DNA of 64,000 nt from Opisthocomus hoazin (Eukaryota > Chordata > Aves > Opisthocomiformes > Opisthocomidae). The stretch is from positions 75,139,403-75,203,402 of the forward strand of contig NC_134419.1 of the NCBI RefSeq assembly GCF_030867145.1, in the 5' to 3' direction. The position numbers and the translations under genes were made by a program. The notes under the pieces were generated by a model. That model saw only the letters and a list, made by a program, of their open reading frames with translations. It searched no databases and had not been told where the DNA came from. Shown one piece after another: positions 38,801 to 49,000 of the stretch; positions within the stretch are counted from its first letter, which is position 1, and every line of letters begins with the position of its first letter.

Positions 38801-41800
38801 GTCGGCTTTTAAGGAAAAGAGGATCACTTCTACTGGTTTTGGTCTGAAACAGGTATATGAAGAAGCTATTTCTACTAGATACAAGTGATACTACTTTGCA
38901 GCCAAGCCAAATCAAAGAGAAAAATATTGCGAAACATTTTGGAGACAAGGAGTTCGCTGTACCGTAAGAACAGAGACCACACAGAAGTTCTTGTTGACAC
39001 TCCGTGACCTGAGTTACTCTATTCAAGCCGTGGGCATTAAAGAAAAGAATTAAGGCCACTAGCTTGGGCTGCAGTATATACTATTTTCTTAAATCAACTT
39101 ACATATAGTGAAAAGAAGGCGCTCTTCTGAAATACTTTTCTGTTTCTTCTCCCAGTTTATGCCAGGCATTACTAGGTAAATAGCCACCCGAAATGCTTTC
39201 AGAATCACTATCATTTTCTTCTACTTCCACGCGATTTATACCCATGAAGGTCAGCTACAAAAGAAAAAAAGCTGCAATGAAAATTCACTTGGAGAAAGAT
39301 CAGTAGATACATTAATGGTAAAATACCGTATTATGGTGTTTGTCCTGCTAAATATTTAATATCACTGCATAAGAACCTTGACTTTCCTGGAGACACCATG
39401 AAAACCAAAACACACTCACATACAGACTTCTGCTCAGCAAGCATCATCAAGCAATGAAAAAAAAAAAGCGCTACAGGTAAATAAAACTGCCTGTAGTCCA
39501 ACAGAATTTCAGTGATGTATGAAGCAGCAAAGCATTACTTGCACTACAAAGCTAAGATGTCTCACAGTTTCCAAATACTGCACACTTCCAGGAAGCCTAG
39601 CTCCTCAAATACCATAAAACAACTTCCTTGGCCCAACCTTGCATCCACCAATTCAGACTTCCCCAGGAAAAACTTCAATAAAACAACTGAACTTGATGGT
39701 GGTTTATGTTACAGAGCTCTAGCCTTGACCGAAGACTCAGAATCCTTATTAATCTATCGTAACGTAAGAGAAAATTTTCAGAGGGAAAAAGTAGTCTGCC
39801 TCAAAGCTGTTCTGAACTGACTCTTCCACCCAGACACAGTACAAAGAGACAAATATCAAAGATGTGAAGTCTCCAGACACGCAAGTAATTCTAAGTCCCA
39901 TTTCATGTCAGTGACCCAGGGCCTTGAGAACTCCATCCAGAAACATAAAGCAGTGGACAGGATAAAGAAACTACTTAGCTACCGGGAAACTACAGAACAG
40001 TGAGTACAAACCAAGTGCGCAAGACTAAGAGCACAAAGTGACTGAACTGTGATAAAGCAGCAGCAATGCAACAATGACGGGGGACGCCTGCATTTTAGGT
40101 TAAGATTTTCCCCTATGCATAGCCGAAATGCTCAATATATAGTTTAAAACAATTAACAACAATAGCCTGAAAATTAATCAAAGAAGTTCATAAGAAGGGT
40201 GTTAAATTCCATCAGAACTGTCATGTACTGCCTGACAATCTGAGGTTTTTATTTAATGATTCTGTAACAAATAAGGCAAACCTCTAGCAAAACTGTTGGC
40301 AAATTCAGAGCTTAGAACTTACCAAGTCTTCTGCAAATGCTAGTGAATCAAATGCTGTCATCTCAGAGTGCAACTCATTGGCCTTCTCCTTTCCTAGATT
40401 TGATGCTAAGACAAGAAATTGGGCATCCAGCGCAGCCTCTCGTGCACAAGACACTGTTACAGAGAAAATTTTGTATTAATAATAAGAACTTGTCAAACAT
40501 ATAATAATAAAATTTAGCACACAGACCATCCTGGGTAAAGAGCTTTCTAAATATTTTTACTGCAATGCCCTCTAACACAATTACTTACATAATGCTTACA
40601 ATAATACTTGCATTTAAAAAAGAGGAAGTAAAAGAGGATGACATTGACAAAGGCAAGCATGGAAAAATAACACATTATCTTAAAGAATAAACATGTTTTA
40701 CATCTCTGCAGGTGAAATGAACCCCTCTACACTAGTATCTTTTATGTGTACTACTTACAGTGTTCTACAGAGTACAGATAAAGCAAGGAGTACTTCTAAG
40801 TGCAAATAAACACTAATGATATCTATTTTTTCATATCAACTTCTTCAAACAATTCCTCTTCAATTAAACATATCTATTGAAGCCATACTTTAATAATTCC
40901 AGTAAAGCACTTGAAGGTCAACTTCATTCTCTTGCCCTTTTTTGTTTGTAAGTCATCACCACCTCTCACTTGGCCAAGTGTCAAGCAAACACCTCTAATA
41001 AGGACCACGGAATTTGTTTTACCTCCACTAAACAGCTTATTGGCTTCTTCCAAAGCTTCTGTCAGTCTGTTGCTTTTTGAACTCAGCATATCCTCACGAT
41101 TTTCTGGGGTGGGACACAAATGAAATTCTACATTACTTAAATATAGAAGCATCAAGAAATACATACTTACACCTTAAAATTTGCTGCTTCACAGCCCATC
41201 ATACACACAAAAAACCAGAACACAGTTATAGTACATTAAATGTGAGATTATGTAGGCTCCATTTTTATTAATGTTTATGCATTAACACAGTTTGAAGTAG
41301 TAAATTTCCATTTACTTCCAGGGAATAAGATTTATGCGGTTGAATTTATGTTAGCAGATCCCAGATTCTCCTTGGTTCCAGTAAAATATCTGTATCTGTG
41401 TTAAAGCAGCTATCAGATAGCATAGTTTGCTGTATGTTATTTGTCTTATCCATAAGTCATTAAGGATTTTCATGAAAGAAACACACCAACCCCCAAAAGC
41501 GCATGCTTGGTGATTTCCAAAGATCATCGTGTCAAACACAGTTACTTAGATGTAACGGTACACACGTGCTTTCACAGGCTTTCAGGTGCTCAATTCTGAA
41601 CAGCTACTCACAGCACTGCTTTTAAGGACCTCCACCATACCTCGTGCACTGACGTACCACTGTTGTTTTTCTGCATAAACACTGACCAGATCATCCATAA
41701 ACCATGCTGTATTCTCTTGTAAAATGACCCCACCAATTTGGCAGGTATGCAGAAAACAACTAACACCACACGTTGCTAAATTTGGCAGTGCTTAACCAAC

Positions 41801-42837
41801 CATCGTTATGATCTCATGAGCAAAACAGGACACTCCAAACACACACGGCAGCAGCACGGACACGCCAACCTGGACAGACGCTAGAAGGCCCACAGTACTT
41901 TCTGGAAAGCCTAAGAATAACCTTCTGGTCCAGGCAGATACCAGCACCGGCGGTTTCAAATGAAGGCTCAAGCACCACGAATGCAAAATTAAAGACTTTC
42001 AGTCTGCCTTCAGGTGTAAAGCTGATACTTCCCCTGCATCAATGCAGTCATGCACATTATGTGCCAGTAAATCCCTCGCAGAACCACAGAACACTTTGGG
42101 TTGGAAGGGACCTTTGAAGGCCATCTAGTCCAAGCCCCCTGCAGTGAGCAGGGACAGCTTCAGCTGGATCAGGCTGCTGAGAGCCCCGTCCAACCTGGCC
42201 TGGAATGTTCCCAGGGATGGGGCATCGACCACCTCTCTGGGCAGCCTGTGTCAGGGTCTCACCACCCTCATGGTAAAAAATGTCTTCCTTCTACCCAGTC
42301 TGAATCTCCCCTCTTAGCTCAAAACCATCATCCCTTGTGCTATCGCCGTGGGCCCTGCCAAACAGCTTGTCCCCACATAAAGCCCCAGCCTGTCCTCACA
42401 ACCTTCCCGTCCCTGGGCAGGCAAACCCACGGAGCCAAACCCCGGCCTAACGACAGGCCCCAAACTCCCGCAGGCCAAGGAACCCGCGAACTCGAAGGGC
42501 TCCCCAGGCACCGAGCCCAGGCTGCCGGCCCGGGCCCACGGCGGCAGCCCCGCTCCCCGGCCTTACGCTGCACGCTGTAGATGAGCTCCCGGTACTGGTT
42601 CCGGATGATCCTCCTGCTGCGCTCGTCGCCGGCTCCCTCCGGCCGCCCGGCCCTCTCGCCCGCCGCCTCCGGCCCCTCTCCCTCCTCCCCGGAGGCCGGC
42701 GGGCGCGGGCGGCCCGACAGCCGCTGCTGTTTGTGCTGAGGCACGGCGCCGTTGCGCGAGGTGGACGGCAGCGAGAGGCGGCCGCGCTCCGAGCTCCGCT
42801 GAGGGGAGAAATCGCTGCTCCCGCTCGCCTCCGACAT
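32793..42837 (-). CDS. NSMCE4A: NSMCE4A, non-SMC element 4 homolog A, complete coding region in 10 exons
   Basis: NSMCE4A is the Nse4 kleisin of the SMC5/6 complex; with NSE1 and NSE3 it bridges the SMC5 and SMC6 heads and acts in nuclear DNA repair and replication-fork processing. Joining 42567-42837, 41023-41103, 40323-40453, 39103-39254, 37085-37184, 35600-35690, 35046-35140, 34258-34306, 33454-33545 and 32793-32873 (minus strand) gives 1143 bases, 380 residues plus TAA, close to the human length of about 385. All introns are GT-AG and every phase matches. Family landmarks are the [17 protein letters not shown] helix (about residues 79-95), the LTFMGINR segment (162-169), the [20 protein letters not shown] stretch (242-261) and the C-terminal Nse4 winged-helix part with [20 protein letters not shown]. 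The first 75 residues are a Ser/Arg/Gly-rich, probably disordered tail. The start at 42837 has G at -3 and lies in a CpG island. The gene is intact, with no frameshift. Confidence 0.96.
33454..33545 (-). CDS. NSMCE4A: NSMCE4A exon 9
   Basis: 92 bases, acceptor TGAACAG and donor CAG|GTATAA. It encodes an acidic linker [16 protein letters not shown], then [14 protein letters not shown], equivalent to human RNQGIIALSYRDWE. The linker is diverged; the second half is clear homology. Confidence 0.93.
34258..34306 (-). CDS. NSMCE4A: NSMCE4A exon 8
   Basis: A short 49-base exon, acceptor TTTTAG and donor G|GTAAAA, encoding [16 protein letters not shown]. Human has DGFARIRLDQDRLPVI at the same place and with the same following Glu-Pro. 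Confidence 0.94.
35046..35140 (-). CDS. NSMCE4A: NSMCE4A exon 7
   Basis: 95 bases, acceptor TTTCTAG and donor GTAAGT. It encodes [20 protein letters not shown] then [11 protein letters not shown], the best-conserved block of the Nse4 C-terminal winged-helix domain, which binds the SMC5 head. Confidence 0.96.
35600..35690 (-). CDS. NSMCE4A: NSMCE4A exon 6
   Basis: 91 bases, acceptor TTTTCCAG and donor C|GTAAGT. The peptide [20 protein letters not shown] continues to THFKND and is nearly the same as the human protein ([20 protein letters not shown]). This is the start of the C-terminal Nse4 domain. Confidence 0.96.
37085..37184 (-). CDS. NSMCE4A: NSMCE4A exon 5
   Basis: 100 bases, acceptor GGTTAG. 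It encodes [20 protein letters not shown] and ends AKRAMPAQ, matching human LGSIYGECPVPKPRVDRPRK...RAMPAQ. The donor is GTCTGTGAGG, the weakest of the gene, but frame and homology both require the junction here. Confidence 0.94.
37626..37648. repeat. T13-A10 inverted homopolymer run
   Basis: Thirteen T followed directly by ten A in NSMCE4A intron 4. The inverted symmetry could fold, but it may also be a slippage product or assembly-sensitive site. Confidence 0.9.
39103..39254 (-). CDS. NSMCE4A: NSMCE4A exon 4
   Basis: 152 bases, acceptor TTTTGTAG and donor AT|GTAAGT. It begins [13 protein letters not shown], matching human LTHMGVNPLEAEE or close family variants. An acidic Ser-rich linker (NDSDSESIS) follows, then [20 protein letters not shown]. 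Confidence 0.94.
40323..40453 (-). CDS. NSMCE4A: NSMCE4A exon 3
   Basis: 131 bases between acceptor GTAACAG and donor GTAAGT. The peptide includes [20 protein letters not shown], equivalent to human SRAREAVLDAHFLVLASDLG, part of the N-terminal region that contacts NSE3 and the SMC6 neck. It ends in phase 0 after AEDL. Confidence 0.95.
41023..41103 (-). CDS. NSMCE4A: NSMCE4A exon 2
   Basis: 81 bases, acceptor CCCCAG and donor G|GTAAAA. It encodes [27 protein letters not shown], matching the conserved NRED...LTE.LEEAN.LF helix that follows QYR in Nse4 proteins. Incoming and outgoing phases are both 1. Confidence 0.95.
42079..42395 (-). mobile_element. NSMCE4A: CR1 3' fragment in NSMCE4A intron 1
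   Basis: From the plus strand it begins with the reversed tail (TTTGGGTTGGAAGGGACCTT), then CATCTAGTCCAAGCCCCCTG, and runs through TGGGCAGCCTGTGTCAGGGT and CTTCCTTCTACCCAGTCTGA. This is typical CR1 order on the minus strand. It ends about 170 bases from the exon 1 donor, at the edge of the CpG island. Confidence 0.93.
42567..42837 (-). CDS. NSMCE4A: NSMCE4A coding exon 1
   Basis: Encodes residues 1-90 plus the first base of codon 91. It starts [10 protein letters not shown] and ends [10 protein letters not shown], followed by the donor C|GTAAGG. The low-complexity Gly/Glu/Arg-rich stretch (about residues 45-75) reflects the CpG-island base composition. Homology to human NSMCE4A begins clearly at [11 protein letters not shown]. 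Confidence 0.95.
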
Positions 42838-42913
42838 GGCTGGCCGGCGCCCCGGGCCTCCGCCAGCCGCCGCCCCGGGCAGCCCGGCCCCGCGGAAGGC
42901 GCCGAGGCCGCCG

Positions 42914-42921
42914 AGACGTCA
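42914..42921 (-). promoter_or_regulatory. NSMCE4A: CRE/ATF-like site upstream of NSMCE4A
   Basis: Minus strand TGACGTCT, seven of eight bases of the palindromic CRE, about 77 bases upstream of the start codon. The call rests on motif and position only. Confidence 0.35.
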
Positions 42922-43043
42922 CCGGTCGCGACGGCGGCCCGAGAGGGCCAAACCCGCGGAAGGGGCGGGGCGAGGCGGAGGGGCGGGGCCAGGGTCGCCT
43001 CAGCCCGCCCCGGGAGGTCGCTGCCGGGGCGGGGACGAGCAGA

Positions 43044-43099
43044 GCGCGGGGAGGGGCGGGGCCAGCCGCGCGGGGAGGGGCGGGGCCAGCCGCGCGGGG
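43044..43099. repeat. 24-bp tandem repeat carrying GC boxes
   Basis: A 24-base unit (43044-43067) is repeated exactly at 43068-43091, followed by the first eight bases of a third copy. Each unit contains one GAGGGGCGGGGCC GC box, so the duplication has doubled an Sp/KLF-type site about 200-250 bases upstream of the NSMCE4A start codon. Confidence 0.9.
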
Positions 43100-46000
43100 C
43101 GGCCGCCGGCGGGAGGCAGCTCCCTGAGGTAAAGGCGTGCTCGCCGCGGAGCTCCTTCCGAAATAAACAGTTCCTGAGGGAGCAACTTCGAATAAATCCC
43201 CTGAAGGTGCGGCACCGGGGCGCGGCTTTTTACCCCCTGGGGTGACCACGTTTTCTGCTCTCAAAAAGTTCAGCAGAGAAGTCCTCGAACTTGCACGGGT
43301 TTTGTGGGAATGTAGTGATGAGCCTGGTGGTAACAACTCTGTCATCTGCTTTTAAGCTCCTCTAACATCTGAGGAGCAGAAGAGGTGAAAATATGAGGCA
43401 AGGGGATGATGGAGTTGAATGAACGTGTCTAATACAAGTATTTCCACATAATATGCGGAGGTTAGTCACTAAGCTGGGATCTGCGCTCTGGCAAATACAG
43501 TAACAAATGTATGCTCTGAAGTGGGATACGCTCCAAAATTAGTTAATCCTGGCTGGCGATGTTGTTTATATAAAAGATGACAAAGTTAAAGCAGAGTTAA
43601 ATGTGTGTATTATTAATTTACCAGGAAGAAATGTATCTTCAGTATTTTTAAGTTACCAACAACCAAGCACTACAAGTCTGGGAAATTCAGCAATTTTCAA
43701 ATTGTCATTTAATGATGAGCATTTCATATTGCAGACTAAAGTAATTTCTTTAAGATATAGCTTCTCCTCTCTTTCTATTCCTTTCCCAGTGCCATTATCA
43801 TTACAGTTGAGTTTAGTGTAAATGGTTGATCTGGCTTCTGATGTGGAGCGGTGGGCTGTGTTATGTCCCTTGTTGCCATTCCTTTCTCATAGTTCATCTT
43901 AAGTAGCAGAACTCTTGGATAAATATCAGTAGTTTAGGAAGTGTGCTGAATGATTATTTCTGACACCCTGATCAACCTGCTTGAAGAGTTCCACAAGACA
44001 GACTTTTGCTTTATGTTATCAGACCAATCAGATAAAGCAATTATTAGAAATCGATTTCAATTGTGAGTATAGAGTATACAAGATTATGGTGAAAAGAGAA
44101 TTAAAAGAATATGTAATAATATCAAGTTGCTATAATCTGTAAGAAATTTAAAACAGCCATACGTGCTAAAGGCTTGATTCTTGCTTTCCTGGCTACAGTG
44201 TGTAACGCCCCTTAATCACAGAGTTCATAATGTTACACTAATGCGTATGCTCTCCGCTTCAGTGTCTTACACAGGGTTCAAAGATAATGGCAGGATTGCC
44301 TAGGGGTTTTTACAGTTTCAGTAAATGGTGAAACAGGAGGCAAGAGATCAGAATCTTCACACTTTCACAGTCACTTCTTGAGGGCTTCAGTAGGCTAGAA
44401 GTTGTCTGGGAGAGTAGCCGGGGAGATGGAAAGAGGTAGCTTCATCATCATTCAGATAATTTAAGTCGGATTTTGTATTGGTTTTAAGGCAAGTTCTCTT
44501 ACACAGGATCCACAATTGCAAGACTCCATCTTCCAGCTGACTTTCACTGTTAATGTATGTTCATACAAGAAGTTAGAAAAAGAAGGCATTCTAGGTATAA
44601 TGAACACCAGCAGCATAGGAGATTTTAAAATTTGGGAATTTTTCATGTTATTGATAGAGAATGAAATACACTTTGTATTACAGAAAAGGCATTGCGATGA
44701 AGTATTCTGTAATTTTTAACAGAAAATAAAAGTCTTCTTATTAAGAGGGCAGATCAGAAACAACAAAAACATATGGTTACTTGCATTGATGAATCCCAGA
44801 TTTTTTAAAAGAACATACAATAACAGGGATTTCCATCCCTCTGAAGTCCCAAAACACAGTCTTCTTTTCTTCATAGTGCATGTCTGTCAACTCCGTGTTT
44901 TCTTATACATTCATAATTTAGTTGAGCATTAATCCAGAGGTGTGTTGGGTTCTCCTAAGAACTTCACACACTTGTGAAACTTGAGGCGAAATCTAAATGC
45001 GCGACTTACTGCAGATTGATGCAATTAATACAAAACTTTTACAAGGTTGCACAAGCTCTGATCCGTGCAAAGATATTGCCCATTAAAATGAATTCCTTGT
45101 GTGAGTCCATTGACTCCAGCAAAGCTATCCTAAAGCATGATTTTAACCAAATTACAATGGATGCCACTTAATATAACTCCAAGTTATCAACATAAGGGTT
45201 TTATTATAATACGTGATTAGAAGAACAATATAGTATATTGAAAGTTGATTTCTGGGAACTTACTTTCCAAATGACTTTTTAAAAGCCATACCTTTTGACT
45301 GCAAGGAATCTAGGAATTTGATTTCAGCTTTCTCTGCTTAGTTTTCAAGTTCAGATTAATCCTGCAAAATATGAATACCTAACACTTAGTATTTCATTAT
45401 GTGAATAATACTACTGTGCTGCTCTAATTGTTTGGTGTTTCATTAGAGTATTTTTAGCAGGCATTCTAAAACATCTGCATAGCTCAGACTGATTGAATAT
45501 ACAGTCATGGATCTACCTTTTCTTCCCCAAATCAGTACTTCTGCTGGACTACAGGCGGCAGCTATGCATAAGCTATCTTTCAAAAGATATGTTTAAAAAA
45601 TTTCATTTTTCAGTACAAAATGATTGTAGTTTGTACTCTTGAACAATTTTCTGTTCTTGTACTTTGTGTGACTAGTAGAGTCCTGTCAAATTTGCGTTGC
45701 AAATTCATTATGAGTAATACGCTTTTGTACGCAAACACAGAAAGGCTCGAGAGAGGATCCAGACAAGGCTGGGGCCCATTGTGCAATGCAGCACACAAAC
45801 ACATAGTAAGAAATATTCCCTATTCCAAAGACTTTTTAATACAGTCCAAAATGCAAAATGCTGAGCTGGGTGGGAAGCAAAGTAGTAAAAGCTTCAGTAT
45901 GAGGCGAAAGGTTCAATATCTTGCTGAGGAAATTGTGTTGTATCCAGTCTCATACAAACACTGATCTGGTGTTTCTGAAAATGATGCTTGCTTTCTTCAA

Positions 46001-49000
46001 ATCTGTATTTGACCTTTCTTGGTGCTTAGACAAGCAGGGCCTTTTACTTTTTGGGTACAAGAGCAAAATATCCCACAGGCTGCTCTTTGTCTCAGATACA
46101 CAGGAAAGTAGCAAAAAGTGTTCTTAAAGAGGCAGCTGACATCATTAACCAAAAATGAAACACTAAAAAGTACAATAGTGCAACAAATACCATACAGCAT
46201 ATAATTTCAATTTTATCAAGAATATTTTGCACCATAAAAGGATTTCAGCAATTACTGTCACATTCCTACAGTAGCTTGTATTTATGTGTGCAATAAGGCC
46301 ACCCAGCATAGATCAATGGAGTTTAACCTGAATTCAGTTTTCAGCTTCATCACAAAAAACTGTTTCACTGCCGCTACACATGTTGCTTGGCAGTGGTAGG
46401 AATGAGAGGAAAAGCCTGCTGCTGCTTTTTGTGTGGGCCAGTCTGTCACAGCAGACACCGTGCAGCTATGGGTGAGACAGAACATGGGTGCTCTCAGGAC
46501 TCCTAATTCCTATTCCATCTTGTTGCAGAGGACAGACCAGCAGTTTCCAGCAGCATAACCAAGGATTGTGTCATCTTGGGTCATCTGGAGAGAATGAATC
46601 TGGGAGCACTGAGTGTAAAGGTGTAACAGCTTCACCTTTTTGCTGAAGGACAGAATTTCGGGGGTGGAAGCGCCAGCCAGCACAAGCCTCAGTGTGCTGT
46701 CTCATGACTGGAGGGTGACACAGAGCCATTGTGCCAGTGCTGATTATCTTGCATGTAGGTAGGCACATGAATTCTGCAGGCCTGTCTTATCTACAGAGAT
46801 GTCTAGGTTCTTGACTCCTGTTGATTTCAATGGGAAGAAGTGCCTAAATCGTGCAGTAACTGGATCCTGTATTTCCAGCTCTTGCTGTAACAGTGGTCCG
46901 TAAGCTACCTTATCGAGTGAACGATTTTTGACCCGTGGTGTAGCAGTATTTTGGGCAGCAGGTTCATGACAGAGACAGTGAAAGGTGGAAAGAAGAGCAG
47001 AAGGGTGAGGGCTAAAAAGTGTTTCAGGCTATAGGACAGGTTGTGAGGAGCTCTTAGCAGTCTCGGCTATAGCAAGGGCATATTGTGCATTATTCAGGAG
47101 AATTCGCAGTGGTGTTCCCCTCCTATTCACAGTGATGTGGCATCCCACTGGCAATTATTTTCCCAGGAAAACATGAGCAGACTCTACAGTAAGCAGATTT
47201 TCAAACACAATTTAACTGCTGGTAGCCAGAAGCAGCATCATGCAACCAGCAGATTCTGCCTCCTATGCCACTAATTCTGTTTAAGAATTACATTATTTAT
47301 CTGAAAATTAATTTACAACACATGCAATATCAGCTCCCATGTCCCAGACCTCACCTTCCAAAATAATGCCATTGCCATCTGTAAGCTGACTCGCAACACA
47401 CGGCTTCAAAAAAAGAGGAAATATAGGGGGATATTATGAAGAAACTACCATATATGCCCTTAACAAATCTGGACTTTCTCCTCCCAGTGAGTCCCAATGT
47501 CAAGAAGCAAATATAGGCTTAACAAATGTGAGTATATGTGAGTTACAATTTTTAGTATCATCTGACTATGCTTAGTATGAACTTAACATCTTGCAATATT
47601 GCCAGACATCCCCTTGCATTTTTATTTTCAGTTCTGCTTGTCCAGATGATCAGATCTCTACTTTCCTGCCTATTATTGTGTATATATGCTAATTGTTGTC
47701 ATCAACAGTGAAAACAGTAACTTAAGAAAGTGGTCTATGTTCAGCTGACTGTGAGATTTTCAAACTGTTTTTATTCATCAAGACTGTTTTTTCATCTGCC
47801 ACCAATTCGGTTCTCATAAATACATATATGCAACACCTTATTCATGTTGAAATGAGAAGACTCACACAGAGGAATCTTAAATATTTAAAATTTATTAGCA
47901 GAGATTCACTGCATGCAGATTTCACCATTCCTTCTTTTCCTCCTCTCAGAGTACAGAAATGCACATAAAGTTTCTGGCATTTAACAGAGGATCTCCAACT
48001 GAATTCTAATTCTTCATGCTGCGTACTTTGTATATACCATGATATGCAGCAGCTCACAGGGATACTGCATTCCAGCAAGCAATAGGCAGTCTCCGTTGTC
48101 ATCAAACACAGAGCAATAATGTTTTTTTTTTACAGTGCTGAGAAGGAAATTGCCCGTGGTGGTCACTGTGTATGGCATCACAGATAGCTCGGGAGCTGCC
48201 CAGCGTGCAGGTGCTCTCACCTAGAGACAATAAACTGTGGATCTACCACCATTCAATTTAATATCAAATCTAATCATTTGTCCAGTTCTAGAAGATTGGT
48301 CTCCTGGTGTGAAGATCCCCAAGCTGCTAGCAGATATTCGTAGGCCTTAATGGAAAAAGACGTGTTTTTAAATGAGACAGTTTAGTCACTGCCCAGGAAT
48401 GTTGCATATGATTTTAAAGCATAAATTTTTTCCATTTCCCTTGAATACACCAAAATAAATGCTATTATTTGGGACAAAGAGATAAAGCAAGAAATTCATT
48501 GTCTGAGAACATTGCCACGCAGGACCTGTTGCCCAGTGGTGTCTGTTCCTGATGTAAAGATAATCCTTGTAATCTGAAATGGGGCCTAGGCTAATTGGAA
48601 ACATGGAAAATAAAACATCTGAGATATTTGTCATTCAGCTGCCAGCTCTGCAAGCAAACACAGATGAGGGGATTTTCTTTTAATGAGTGCAGCTAACTTA
48701 AAGGTTTTAGCAATGTAGAAGTGTAACTTCATGTACTTGTTCTTGCAGAAGCATATTTACAGATAATCCCGTGGGAGGTAAAAATCTGGCACCAGATATT
48801 CTTTCAGCAGAGTGGATTAGGTTACAGCCCATCAAATCACAGTATACATTGTGCCAGTCTAAGAAGGTATTTCCAGAGGAATATGAAAGAACAATTATTA
48901 ATAGAACTCTGAAAAAAACCTGGGGCCCAATCTGGTGGAATGTCAGGGAAAAAAACCCTGACAGGATTAAAACCTCATTGGCACCAGGAACTCTTTCTTG

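Larger units (their letters stand above)
32874..42566 (-). other. NSMCE4A: NSMCE4A introns 1-9
   Basis: Introns at 41104-42566, 40454-41022, 39255-40322, 37185-39102, 35691-37084, 35141-35599, 34307-35045, 33546-34257 and 32874-33453. All are short and AT-rich apart from the CpG-rich start of intron 1. Recognised contents are one CR1 (42079-42395) and a T13/A10 inverted run (37626-37648). Confidence 0.8.
42330..43245. promoter_or_regulatory. NSMCE4A: CpG island and promoter region of NSMCE4A
   Basis: A dense GC/CpG block covering NSMCE4A coding exon 1 and about 400 bases upstream. It holds at least five GGGGCGGGG-type GC boxes (about 42959-43085) and one CRE-like site; no TATA box. Long open frames on both strands here are a side effect of base composition. 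Confidence 0.85.

Noticed and set aside
42563-43345. A 260-codon minus-strand frame and a 170-codon plus-strand frame (42733-43245) over the NSMCE4A promoter
   Set aside because: Pro/Ala/Arg/Gly-rich translations of a CpG island on both strands. The true NSMCE4A frame, confirmed by homology and splicing, is a different one.
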